Part shown: one piece after another, positions 21,663 to 32,019 of the stretch
Layout of the letters: each line of letters starts with the position of its first letter
How positions within the stretch are numbered: the first letter of the stretch is position 1
Assembly (NCBI GenBank): GCA_963575645.1
Contig: OY754470.1
Location: 25,526,501-25,590,500, forward strand
From: Xanthostigma xanthostigma
Taxonomy: Eukaryota > Arthropoda > Insecta > Raphidioptera > Raphidiidae
Direction: 5' to 3'
DNA length: 64,000 nucleotides
Notes under the pieces: model-generated
Seen by the model: only the letters and a program-made list of their open reading frames with translations
Database searches by the model: none
Told to the model about the DNA's origin: nothing
Program-made: the position numbers and the translations under genes

Positions 21663-22189
21663 AGGTGGCACTTCACATGGCTATTTGTGTTCGCTATTGG
21701 GTGTTTGTTGTATTTGGCAAAATATATGGCGTTCAAGACAAACATGCAAATAGAGGCAAATACGACCATCCACACATGGCAGTCAAATAGCAAACACACA
21801 CACATTTGGCAGCAGAACGCAAGGTTCAAAATTCCAGGAATTTTAGCACTGTTTCATTGTCCCAATTCATTTTCAATACTTAGTAATTGTTCCAGTTCTC
21901 GCTCACAGCACAGACACAAAAATACTGCACGTCCGTACAGGTTCAGGGCGCGTGCGCTTCTGAATATAGCCATTGTGTGGACGGTTTATTTGCTGTATTT
22001 GCCTATTTGACTCCTTTGATGTGCCTCGAAAAACCGACAAGCGCACGGTAACGCGTATTTGGTATTGACCTTATTTGTCAAATAGGCAAATAAGGCCAAC
22101 ACTTTGTCAAATAGACCCTCCACACTTGGTAATTGTTTTCCAAATATGCCAAATACACAAATACAAATAGCCATGTGAAGTGCCGGCAT
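21663..22189. mobile_element. MITE of about 525 bp, Harbinger-like, abutting the micro-MITE
   Basis: GGCACTTCACATGGCTATTT near the left end is mirrored near the right end. TTA precedes and TAA follows. The interior is rich in repeated 'caaatag' and 'atttgcc' words in both orientations. ORFs here are by-products of the repeats. Confidence 0.6.
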
Positions 22190-22431
22190 AAAGTGAATAA
22201 TGTAAAAATTATGTTATCTATAAATAATTTCTTCTTTATAATATAATATTTTGTATAATATTAGTAATTTACTTATATTTTCGATAACTGAAGAGCAACC
22301 TGTCACTAATTGACATATAAATGCAATTTTTTTATCCAATAATATATCATTATATTTTGAATAAATGCTTCCATGAAGTTAACATTTTTACCACCAGATG
22401 GCGTGAAAGTCACGAAGCTCGGTCCCCATAA

Positions 22432-22895
22432 GAGTTATTATTAGGTGATATTCAATAAGAAATTGATATCTATCTTAATAAGTCCCGCTAAACTGAACTT
22501 ATACAGTTTGCAACTAAAAAAATACAAATTAATGTGAAAAAGTTGAACAATATCGTAACAAAATGTAAATCAAAAGGAATGAAAGTCGTAAATTACTGTT
22601 TTGTGAATAATCGTCGCTATACTATATAAACACGTATAAAATATGCCTGTGTGTACGTACGTACTTATTTACCATAAATAAAGTTATACGGTGACATCGC
22701 CCTATCGAACGTTTTATATATACGAAGAACCGTAAAAAATAAAACAACTCCAAGACGACAGCAATAAATAAAAACAGTCTACTTGCATTTGGTATACATA
22801 TTTACCAATTGAACGTTTCATGTGCGCTTTGTTTTCTTATTCTTTACCAAATGTACACAAACAAAAATGATGGCCACCTATCGTGGATGGGTGAA
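22432..22895. other. No recognised feature
   Basis: AT-rich. Short open frames only, without motifs. Confidence 0.5.
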
Positions 22896-22901
22896 CTATA
22901 G

Positions 22902-23103
22902 CTCTGTTCCCACCTCTCTGCGAACGGTACTATTATCGTCACAGTCTTGCGTAGTAGCTAAAACGAAAATGTTTGTATTGCTTGCGTCGACTTTGCACTG
23001 TTTTGTAGCTTTAAAGTACCGTTCTAATCTCGGTTGGAACACGTTTTAGTAACTGCGCAAGACTGTGACGATAATATTACCGTCCGCAGAGGTTGGAACA
23101 GAG
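22902..23103. mobile_element. MITE family C, copy 1
   Basis: About 60-bp inverted repeats: CTCTGTTCC and 'atcgtcacagtcttgcg' at left are mirrored at right. A second copy is at 50697-50818. No exact flanking duplication was found. The 75-codon frame across it is not a gene. Confidence 0.6.
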
Positions 23104-23364
23104 TTTATACAACATATACGCGCCACGAATCTAAAATAACTACTACTTTAAAGCAGGAAAGCGACAAGTGACAAAGGCTACGAACGATCACGGCCAATCA
23201 CCGACGAGCGCACGTTCCTTGCAGGTAGCTGGAAGGTGGTGGGAGTCTCAACGGCTCTAAAATGTACCTTTGCGACGCTGTTTGTGACTAACTTCCGAAT
23301 ATTTTAGATCCGCGGTGCGTATTATCCTCTTGCAAAATTTTTTTCCCGCCGATAGAACTCTAAA

Positions 23365-24476
23365 GGCCCCCATACACCTCGTTCTTTTCTGGCAGTTTTA
23401 ACCGCCGGGTAAAACTGTACGGTTAAACACGAACAACGGCCATCCCCATACACCTCGTTCTTTTATGGCAGTTTTAACCGCTCGGGTAAAACTGTTCGGT
23501 TAATTAAACACGAACAACGACCATATCCACACAGAGGCGTTGTTTCGTTCAGTTTTTCTGAAGTCGTGGCATCATTAATACGATCTGCTTTGATGGATCC
23601 TACGACAACGTTAGCAGTTGCAGCCGCAGTGGCTATAAAATTAAAATTTTCAAAAAGAAAACGTTCAAAATGGACTAAAGAATGGTTACTTAAACGCAGG
23701 CAATTTTCACACGTAAATCTTCTAAATGAATTACGACTAGAACCAGGAGATTGCTTTAATTTTCGATACAATTGTATGAATTGAACGAGCTGAAACTTGA
23801 ACCTGGGGATTGGTTCAATTACCTGAGAATGGACGAACATACTTATTTTGAGTTATTATTAACCGTTAGAATGCTATGCGGCGCAAAAGCGCTGCGATCG
23901 TTTGTATCGGCGCAGCGCAAAAGCGCTGCGAGTATTAGTTTCAGTGTGTTGAGAGCTATTTTTTTTAGATTTTTTATTTTCTAAAAGAAATAAAATACAA
24001 TAATATTGATATTATTTTATGTTTAATAAACATTAATAAACAATATAATGCAAAAATAATTAATAAAATTGATTGATATTTGTCTAAATTAGAGTGTTTT
24101 ATTTGACACCATTATTTTTTCCTCTAAATTAATCAATATGTTTATAGCAATTTTCATTTATTTTTGTCAAAATTGCTTAGCACTAAAACGGTTAAAATAT
24201 AAATCAATACTCAAACTAATTACAATCATTTAATTAATATGACTTATTTGCTGTACGTCGCACCACTGAATAAACACGTCGATTCTTATCGGAAAGCGCC
24301 ACACATTACGATTTAAAACGACAACCAGCAAACACGTCGTGTTTAAAATCAAGCTTCGGCAGATAAAAAAACTGCCGTGTTTCATCGACAGTTTTTGCCC
24401 ATACACTTCGGTTTTGACCGACGTGTTTTATCGTGACGATGAAAACTGCCAAAAAAGAACGAGGTGTATGGGGGCC
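23365..24476. mobile_element. PIF/Harbinger-like element, copy 1, with transposase 5' remnant
   Basis: Ends are inverted repeats GGCCCCCATACACCTCGTTC at left and the complement at right. A unit of about 80 bp is tandemly duplicated at the left end (from 23365 and from about 23444). The interior holds the N-terminal part of a Harbinger transposase (23593-23905), then AT-rich non-coding sequence. Copy 2 at 29881-30598 is the same element lacking the coding part. Confidence 0.7.
23593..23905 (+). pseudogene. N-terminal fragment of a Harbinger-type transposase
   Basis: From ATG a frame reads about 60 residues: an Ala-rich start, a Lys/Arg cluster, then WTKEWLLKRR and NELRLEPGD. The order Trp-x-x-x-x-x-Leu-x-x-Arg, a Leu-x-x-Glu-Leu segment, then Phe-x-x-Phe/Tyr-Leu-Arg-Met is the shape of HARBI1-like transposase N-termini. 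A duplication of about 60 bases has broken the frame: NELRLEPGD recurs as NELKLEPGD in the next frame, where it continues WFNYLRMDEHTYFELLL. No catalytic DDE region remains, so it cannot act as a transposase. It lies just after the left end of its element, where such genes begin. Confident for family, less so for exact boundaries. Confidence 0.6.
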
Positions 24477-24867
24477 ATAAGTTTCACCAAATTTGACTGT
24501 AATTCATTAAATGTTTAAGTTTGAAGTTTATTGAGGTTGCAAAATACCGTTAGATTTAAATCGCTAATAACTACGAGACTGATATTGCGTTGAAAATGGT
24601 TGAACCCACAAAGGACAGATCGTGTCTGTACGAGTTCGTCACGCAGAATTTGTTTTGTCTGTGACGTCATCGCATGAGTGTCGGCGCATGCGCGTGAAAC
24701 TCATCAATGAACCTTGCGTAAAGTTTTAAATTAATGTAGCGCGGAAACGCGTTTAGCTATAAGAGGTTGATTCGGGTGTCGTTGTGAAGAGCTCGCGGGA
24801 CACTACTAGGTCATAAAGTGAGACAGTTAAAATAGTCGCCGAAATTTTAGGTGAAAATCGGTTACTA
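24477..24867. other. No gene; locally CpG-containing
   Basis: A less AT-rich stretch around 24600-24800 with 'gacgtcatcgcatgag' and 'gcgcatgcgcgtg'. It could be a promoter remnant of a mobile element, but no TATA box or initiator with sensible spacing is convincing. Confidence 0.35.
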
Positions 24868-24938
24868 AATAATTAAATATTGGAAGATTAAAGGATGAAA
24901 CCTGCTGGCATAGGATCAATGAACTAAGCAAATACTGA

Positions 24939-26843
24939 AATTTTTTTTATTGCATTTTATTGTCTGACGTTTCGGCAAACTTTATGCCATCTTCGGAGAA
25001 GATGTTGTAAGAACTAAATAAAGTTCTTACTAGAAATAAATAAAACACAAGCTTGAACTTTAAAGATTCGTAATTGATGTTTTCTCAAGAGTCGTTAGTG
25101 ATCAATTAAATTTTTTCCAAATAATAACAACCTTCAATTTTCCAGCGTAGCTAAGGAAAAAATAATTTTGACAAAATAACAAAAAAGAGAAAGAGAATTA
25201 TTGTAACAAAGCTTGCTACATTAACACCCCCCCTACGCGTGGGAAAAATTGATATGGAATGAAAATTTTCCAAGCCAACTGCAAAAACCCACGCGCAGGA
25301 AACAAATAGAGATATATCGCATTATATTAAAAAAATCAAAATAGTGTACAAGTTAATAAAAAAATACACTAAAAAAAATTAATTGTCAATATTTGCAACT
25401 TTTAAACGATCACAAGAAACACTATCTTGACGACCATTAATGTCTAAAATAAAGTATTTATCACTTTTCGAAATAACACGAAAAGGTCCACTATATGATG
25501 GTTTTAAACTTGAAAAAGCGTTAATGTTTCGCACAAACACAAAATCTGCATTAATTAATGGATTTGTAAAGTTAGGAACATTTTTATCACAATAGAACTT
25601 CTTTAAACTTGTTTTTAAACGGTTAATGAAATCATTATTTGTAGAATTCAAAAGATTCCGTTCAAAAAATTCCGCAGGAAGTCTAAGAGAAGATCCGTAT
25701 AACATCTCAGCCGGACTAACGTTAACTTCTTTCTTTATGGAAGAACGAATAGACAACAAAGTCCATGGTAAAACATCAATCCAGTTTTGATGATCAGAAC
25801 ATTTCAAAGATTCTTTTAAACGTCTATGAAATCGTTCTACTAAACCATTAGCTTGAGGATGATATGCTGTTGTCATTATATGTTCAGTATCAATTTCTTC
25901 AAGAAAATGTTTCCACATAATTGACTGAAATTGCAGTCCTCGATCAGTAGTAATTTTTCCTGGACAACTAAAACGGGAAATCCAGTCAGAAATAAAAACT
26001 TTAATTATAGTTTCAGTTTGTATGTCTTTTAATGGTAAAGCTTCTGGCCAACGTGAAAAGCGATCAACAATGGTCAGAAGATACTTGAATCCATTACATA
26101 AAGGTAGAGACACAATATCCAAATGTATATGATCAAATCTGTTATCAAGTTCCTTAATAGGAAAAATTGGCAATTTCACATGCCTAGTTATCTTATTTTG
26201 TTGGCAATTTAAACAATGCCGTGTCCATTCTCTTACCTCTTTATTCATACCTGGCCAAAAAAATCTGCTAACCAATTGGTTTTGCGTCGCACGAATACCA
26301 GGATGACCTAGGTTATGAACAGAATCAAAAACACTTCGTCGAAAATTATCTGGTATATAAGGTCGAGGTTTCTTTGTTGAAAACTCACACCAAATCATTT
26401 TTCCATTACTTAATTGAAATTGTTTAAAATTGAATCTTGGTTTTGATATCAATTTTAAAAGTTCTTGATTGTTATTTTGTGCAGAAGAAATCTCATTGAA
26501 GTTTATTGAAATGCCATCTGGGCAATAAACTTGATTAATATGTTTAGAAATATTATTTATTCTTGAAAGTACATCAGCAGGGATGTTTTCTTTGCCTTTA
26601 ATATGACAAACATCAGATGTAAATTGTTGTATAAATAAGAGCTGTCTAAGTTCTCTTGGTAAATAATTGTCTGACTTAGATTTCAACGCCAAAGTAATTG
26701 GGCGATGATCAGTAAAAACTGTGAAATGACGACCTTCAATATAATGTCTGAACTTCAATTTTCCAGCGTAGCTAAGGAAAAAATAATTTTGACAAAATAA
26801 CAAAAAAGAGAAAGAGAATTAATGTAACAAAGCTTGCTACAAT
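24939..26843 (-). mobile_element. Deleted Ty3/gypsy element (different family from 10871-18311)
   Basis: On the minus strand: a partial 5' LTR (26843-26755, starting TGTAGCAAGC), a direct join into RNase H, then integrase, a G-rich polypurine tract near 25226-25235, and a 3' LTR from 25220 to about 24939. The first 88 bases of the two LTRs differ at one position. Primer site, gag, protease, RT and most of the 5' LTR are gone. The 3' LTR contains a CCGAAGA..GAAACG hammerhead-like core. Confidence 0.75.
25379..26803 (-). CDS. pol: Truncated gypsy Pol: RNase H end plus integrase
   Basis: 474 codons without a stop. The first 15 or so residues are translated from LTR sequence and are not genuine. 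From RHYIEGRHFTVFTDHRP it is the C-terminal half of RNase H. Then come the integrase zinc finger (HNLGHPGIRATQ with a C-x2-C pair), and the integrase core with HLDIV, TTDRG and YHPQANGLVERFHRRL carrying the Asp, Asp, Glu triad. A C-terminal SGPFRV segment (GPY/F module) follows. In a complete element this protein inserts the cDNA. Here protease and RT are missing because a deletion fused the 5' LTR to RNase H near 26752. The long frame without stops means the deletion is young, or that it has been by chance undisturbed. Expression is unlikely. Confidence 0.85.
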   Translation of the reverse strand: MLFCQNYFFLSYAGKLKFRHYIEGRHFTVFTDHRPITLALKSKSDNYLPRELRQLLFIQQFTSDVCHIKGKENIPADVLSRINNISKHINQVYCPDGISINFNEISSAQNNNQELLKLISKPRFNFKQFQLSNGKMIWCEFSTKKPRPYIPDNFRRSVFDSVHNLGHPGIRATQNQLVSRFFWPGMNKEVREWTRHCLNCQQNKITRHVKLPIFPIKELDNRFDHIHLDIVSLPLCNGFKYLLTIVDRFSRWPEALPLKDIQTETIIKVFISDWISRFSCPGKITTDRGLQFQSIMWKHFLEEIDTEHIMTTAYHPQANGLVERFHRRLKESLKCSDHQNWIDVLPWTLLSIRSSIKKEVNVSPAEMLYGSSLRLPAEFFERNLLNSTNNDFINRLKTSLKKFYCDKNVPNFTNPLINADFVFVRNINAFSSLKPSYSGPFRVISKSDKYFILDINGRQDSVSCDRLKVANIDN

Positions 26844-26907
26844 GTATTTGCTTAGTTCATTGATCCTATGCCACCAGGTTTCATCCTTTAATCTTCCAAT
26901 ATTTAAA

Positions 26908-27756
26908 CAGGATTATCATCACTCATTATTAGAGTTATTTTTCACAAAAATATGTCGCCTCATATAGAAAACGCAAAGTCAGTGAAAAGATCGCATCTAA
27001 AGGAATGCAATAAGCTTAAAAAGTCCAGTGCCGAGCGAAAGCGAGAGCTATAGCAGCGTTGAGAAGGAAACGAAAAATCCAAATGTCTACGTGTCATGTG
27101 CAGACGTCATTGGATTTGAAGGCGATACCAAACACTTGTTACGAGTTAATTCCGACGTTTTGACGAAAAATCTACGGCGCGGACCCTAATTTCGCCTTTA
27201 AGTTGTTTTTGTGTGCACATGATTATATTTTAATTTATGGGAATTTTGTTGTACGTGCAGAGAATTAGCGTTAGAGAAGCAAGGTTTAGCACATCCTTGC
27301 AGTAAGACAGGTATTATCAAGAACAGTTTCCTCTAGCCGGGCAGAATTGTAGCTGCTAGACTCCTACTTGCTACCGGAGTATGTTTTGGATAACGCGGCC
27401 CTCGCGATGAATATATCAAAAAGAAGAATTCCCCGACGACATTTTCAGAAACGTGTGTTTGCCATATTGCTACATACCCAGGAGTTTTGTGACATTCCTA
27501 TTTCATTTTATTTCACATACTCTGCAACTATTGCTTCTGTTTCTGAATAACAAACGAACATTTTCATATTATAGTTTTCTACTGTATCGTTCTTGCATTT
27601 TAATTTTACCCATAAGGGAATTAATTTATGCTCGGATACACTCTGTATGAAGTTTTCAGCTTCGATCTAAATAAAAATCGCGTATTCCCATATCAAAACT
27701 AAACGAATGAGGTGAGATTCGAACCCACGACAGCCTGATTATTATAACGATTAAAA
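26908..27756. other. No supportable gene
   Basis: A short broken frame near 26952-27050 is Lys/Arg/Ser rich and interrupted by stops; it may be a transposon relic, but I cannot place it. A minus-strand B-box-like GGGTTCGAATCTC lies near 27718-27730, without a cloverleaf. Confidence 0.4.
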
Positions 27757-27937
27757 TAAAAAATAAAGAATAGTTCTTCTTACCACACAGTTTTATTAGC
27801 GGATGTACATTTCGGGAGCTATGCTCTCATCTTCAGCAAACACTAAACTTAGTGTTTGCTGAAGATGAGAGGATAGCTCCCGAAATGTTCATCCGCTAAT
27901 AAAACTGTTGTGGTAAGAAGTAACCATTCTTTATTTT
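27757..27937. repeat. Palindrome with hammerhead-like core
   Basis: Two arms of about 90 bases meet at 'cactaaacttagtg' (about 27841-27854) with few mismatches. Each arm contains CTGAAGAT, a self-complementary GC segment, and CCGAAATG, the order of conserved boxes in hammerhead ribozymes. It is probably a pair of inverted terminal repeats from a Penelope-like or similar retroelement. Confidence 0.5.
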
Positions 27938-28011
27938 TTTATTTTTGTTTCATCCGCTAATAAAACTGTTGTGGTAAGAAGTAACCATTCTTTATTTTTT
28001 TATTTTTGTTT
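27890..28011. repeat. Exact 61-bp tandem duplication
   Basis: Unit starting 'catccgctaataaaactg' at 27890-27950 is repeated without visible change at 27951-28011. The first unit overlaps the right arm of the palindrome. Confidence 0.85.
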
Positions 28012-28753
28012 CAACAACAGTGCTCTTAATATTTGTATTATAACGATAATTCGCGAATTTTTTGACATTCGAATTCGCAAAATTCATGCGAATGTTAATA
28101 TCACAAAAAAATCATACTTTTTTGAAATGTAAAAATAATATTAAGAAATAAAAAATATTAATTTCGTAGCATTTTAACTAGAAAAAAAATTTTTTTTACT
28201 TCTTTTTTCTAAAATAACTTTAGTTTTTTCGCTAAGATAACCTTACAATTATATATTTTATCAGTCTTTACGTACTGACATAATAAAGCTTCAGATTTAG
28301 TATTGATAATCAACCTAGTATTCAGAACCACTTCAATTGTACGTGCGACTTGAGCGGCCAATCAGTTGTCAAATTTTAACCTTGGACAAATGACGCCAGA
28401 TTTGAAAACTTAATATTCGCATTCGTATACGCGAATATCGGTGTGATGTCTAAAAATTGACATTCAATACATTACAAATATATATAGGTATATATTGTGT
28501 AATATTAAAAAAAATATAAATAGTTACATACCACATTACGCGTGCTTTTAGATTAGTGATATCAAATGCTTACCTGAAACAAATAAATATAAATTAGTAT
28601 TGTAATAAAAATTGTATAAACTATCATAAAAATACATGATAAAAATTATGTTCATTTTATTACTAAAATCTTTATTAGAATACCATAGTAAGGTTATAAG
28701 TCTTTAAAGATTTCTTGGTCAACCTCAGATCTTACAAATGTTTGAGGCTTTAT
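28012..28753. other. No recognised feature
   Basis: Very AT-rich with runs of A and T. No gene, RNA or repeat recognised. Confidence 0.5.
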
Positions 28754-29334
28754 CAGAGCCGTTTTTAACCTATTGGAGGGCCTGGGCACATTAAGATAAT
28801 GGGTGCCCCTATGACATTGACAGAGTACTATTTTGTAAGAATAGACAAAAGGAGTAGCAATGTTCTAGATTTATTCTTATTTCTTTACCGTCACATAGAT
28901 AATATAGGTAATACAATTTCACAAAAGTAACTCTTTTAGCATTCACAGGTTAATGCTTAAAAATCCATATTGATTATAGATTTGAGATGAGCAAAATCAC
29001 TTCTTCAAAATCTATGTTTTCGAGCATATCACATTCTATGAACATCAGCGACAAACTGGTTAATCTCTTGAAGCATTGTATATTTGTATATTTAAATTTA
29101 CCTAAACATGCTGAAATCGGAAAACTTGATTTTCGGGCGAGAGTAGAGTAGCTTCGCGCATGCAAAAGCTAATAAGCAATTAGGTATTGTAGTCAATCAC
29201 TATCGTTTGATTTTTCGAAATACCTGTTTTTCGGTAATAAATATCGATTATCGTTTGGTGATCTGGCGGGAACTAGGGTGCCCCTATCAATCGCGAGGTC
29301 CTGGGCACGTTCCCAGTGGGAAAAAGGGGCCTGA
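28754..29334. mobile_element. Probable degraded hAT element
   Basis: Starts CAGAGCCG and contains 'gggcctgggcac' and 'ggtgcccctat'. The right end repeats 'ggtgcccctat' and 'gtcctgggcac'. These GC-rich terminal words around an AT-rich body are common in hAT elements. Flanks gctttat and gttttat could be a degraded duplication. No transposase frame. Confidence 0.4.
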
Positions 29335-29336
29335 GT

Positions 29337-29536
29337 TTTATGTATGCAGCTAATTATAAATTTTTACACAATATACCTATACATCGTTTGAGTAAACTGC
29401 GAACTCAAATTCTAATACAAATCTTTGATTAACTTCTGAATACAACTCTTCAAATAAATAAAATTATCGACCGATTTATAATTTTATTATTTTTTGTCAA
29501 TATATAGTCTGAAAAAAATTGATTGATAATTATCAA
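29337..29536. repeat. Half copy of the 'ttatcgacc' palindromic repeat
   Basis: Contains 'tctttgattaac' and 'ttcaaataaataaaattatc', as at 56680-56863 and 60081-60297, followed by AT-rich sequence. Only one arm is recognisable. Confidence 0.45.
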
Positions 29537-29676
29537 TTTCATTATGCGTTGCCTACGTATGCATAAGGACGCAAAAATACCATAAATAAAATTATAATTT
29601 TATTTATTGAAATTCTAATAATTATAAGTGTCTTATTTTTGCGTCCTTATGCGTACGTAGGCAACGCATAATGAAA
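29537..29676. mobile_element. 140-bp MITE with 43-bp inverted repeats
   Basis: TTTCATTATGCGTTGCCTAC at left continues to 'ggacgcaaaaata' and is mirrored at 29634-29676 almost perfectly. The centre is AT-rich and itself partly palindromic. No coding capacity and no clear duplication. Confidence 0.65.
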
Positions 29677-29880
29677 TGATAGCTCGACAGCGTTAAGATC
29701 CTGTTTTCGTTTTAGGGCTTTTTGATCAATTAGATAGCGACCTAATTTCTTCGATTCATTTCGTTTCGTTTCCGTTCTTATTTTGTTGTTATCGGTTCTT
29801 TCGACTTGGGATTTCCTACTTCTTCTTCTGTACACAGGACGCACATATAATATATCTGCAACCACTTGTAACACTCTAAA

Positions 29881-30598
29881 GGCCCCCATACACCTCGTTC
29901 TTTTTTGGCAGTTTTAACCGCCGGGTAAAACTGTACGGTTAAACACGAACAACGGCCATCCCCATACACCTCGTTCTTTTATGGCAGTTTTAACCGCACG
30001 GGTAAAACTGTACGGTTAATTTAAACACGAACAACGGCCATATCCACACAGAGGCGTAGTTTCGTTCAGTTTTTCTGAAGTCGTGGCATCATTAATATGA
30101 TCTGCTTTGATGGAAAATACAATAATATTGATATTATTTTATGTTTAATAAACATTAATAAACAATATAATGCAAAAATAATTAATAAAATTGATTGATA
30201 TTTGTCTAAATTAGAGTGTTTTATTTGACACCATTATTTTTTCCTCTAAATTAATCAATATGTTTATAGAAATTTTCATTTATTTTTGTCAAAATTGCTT
30301 AGCACTAAAACGGTTAAAATATAAATCAATACTCAAACTAATTACAATCATTTAATTAATATGACTTATTTGCTGTACGTCGCACCACTGAATAAACACG
30401 TCGATTCTTATCGGAAAGCGCCACACATTACGATTTAAAACGACAACCAGCAAACACGTCGTGTTTAAAATCAAGATTCGGCAGATAAAAAAACTGCCGT
30501 GTTTCATCGACAGTTTTTGCCCATACACTTCGGTTTTGACCGACGTGTTTTATCGTGACGATGAAAACTGCCAAAAAAAAACGAGGTGTATGGGGGCC
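29881..30598. mobile_element. PIF/Harbinger-like MITE, copy 2 (coding part deleted)
   Basis: Same ends, same left tandem duplication and same right 470 bases as 23365-24476, but sequence corresponding to roughly 23597-23990 is missing. The junction is near 'ttgatggaaaatac' at about 30110. This shows a MITE arising by internal deletion of a transposase-bearing relative. Confidence 0.75.
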
Positions 30599-31552
30599 TT
30601 CACACAAGTCACAGGAGTATTTTTCTCTTAGGTACACATTTCTGTACAGTGTAAGTCCGGCTTTATGTTTCCCGAAACCAAGATTCCTTAACCATGACTA
30701 TGATGTCATTTTTACGAGCTTCTATGTTGTTAAAATTTAACCGTGTTTTTTTTTTTCAATTTTATGATAGCTTAATTAAATGAACTATATTTTTGAGGTT
30801 ATTCATAAGAATTCAGTTGTTTTATTGGTCAACATTTCAGAACTCAATTGGATTTTTCCTCGCAGTCTTAATATTTATAAATTTAAAATTATTTTGAAAT
30901 AAATACGGTTCATTATTTTAATGCAACGCCTGGTGACATCGACTGATGTTTGAAAATTGTAGAAATGAGAAGTGATATTTTTGTAACTAATGTAGGTATA
31001 TGAAGAGAAAACTAAATTCTTTAAAGCAGAGTTCTACTGTACAAGATACGTAATATATAATATACAGATTGTTCCGCGCCTCGAGTGTCAACTTAAGGTT
31101 GTATTCTTTCCGTAATTTCAAGTCGAAAATACTTTATACACATATTATATCCAAAACTTATAAAAAAAATATTGGACCTCCTACAAAAAAGACTACTAAA
31201 AACTGCAAAATAAGAAAGTTTTGTGGTCGGCGCCAATTTAACGAACTTTAGTGGTCTTTTTTAAAAGAGTTTGAGTTTTCTTTTTTTTTACTTTTTCATC
31301 GTTTTGTAAAACGTATTTTGCACGTTATTCACTTTTAATACTAAAAAAAGTGCTGAACCGATTTATAAAAAAATTATGTGCAATTACCCTGAAGGTATTC
31401 TCTATTAAATAGATATAATATCATCAAAATCGGTTTAAAAATGATGGAGGTATAAGGTAACATATTGAAAAAATCCCTTTTTATAATCAGTTACAAACGG
31501 CTTAACTGATTTAGAAAAAATATATATACCAGTCAGTAAATGTTCTTAACAA
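30599..31552. other. No recognised feature
   Basis: AT-rich. Short frames such as 31069-31251 are Lys-rich and without motif. No supportable gene. Confidence 0.5.
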
Positions 31553-31560
31553 AATTTCTC

Positions 31561-32011
31561 GGTAAATATTTAGAATTGGGGCTCCAGACAAATATCGCTC
31601 AAAAAAATTTTTTAATGATTGAAATAGTTTCTAGTACCTTTAAATAGAATATTTAAGAGGGGGGAAGTCATATTTAGCATACCCCTTTACTGTTCACCCC
31701 AGAATTACAATTCGCATACCCGTTTATCGTTCACCCCGGAATTGTTTTTTAAAAACTCCACATTTGCCCCTTCCCGTTTCACTGCGAGACAATTCGCATA
31801 CCCCTTTATCGTTCACCCCAGAATTACAATTCGCATACCCGTTTATCGTTCACCCCAGAATTACAATTCGCATACCCGTACAAAAATCGCTCAAAAAAAT
31901 ATGACTTCCCCCCTCTTAAATATTCTATTCAAAGGTACTAGAAACTATTTCAATCATTAAAAAATTTTTTTGAGCGATATTTGTCTGGAGCCCCAATTCT
32001 AAATATTTACC
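31561..32011. mobile_element. hAT-like MITE with internal minisatellite
   Basis: Inverted repeats of about 120 bases start GGTAAATATTTAGAATTGGG. Exact 8-bp duplications AATTTCTC lie at 31553-31560 and 32012-32019, as in hAT (or P) insertions. The centre (about 31676-31880) is a tandem array of 'cgcatacccgtttatcg' plus 'ttcaccccagaattacaatt'-type units of about 37 bases, around five copies, with one unit disrupted by an insertion. Confidence 0.8.
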
Positions 32012-32019
32012 AATTTCTC

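Larger units (their letters stand above)
21301..22431. repeat. Possible element bounded by ATGGGGACCG inverted repeats, with nested MITEs
   Basis: ATGGGGACCG at about 21303 is mirrored by CGGTCCCCAT at about 22420, with weak similarity continuing inward. Two clear MITEs lie inside. The outer repeats are short, so this may be chance or an old element. Confidence 0.35.
24870..26907. repeat. 65-bp inverted repeats flanking the gypsy remnant
   Basis: The segment 24870-24933 ('attggaagattaaaggatg' through 'aactaagcaaatac') recurs inverted at 26846-26907 with about one mismatch. Everything between is the gypsy remnant. Either the retroelement landed in the loop of a foldback element, or the arms belong to a rearranged composite. 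Confidence 0.65.

Noticed and set aside
31561-32011. CRISPR-like array in the 37-bp repeats
   Set aside because: The repeats are contiguous with no unique spacers, lie within a MITE, and the genome is eukaryotic.
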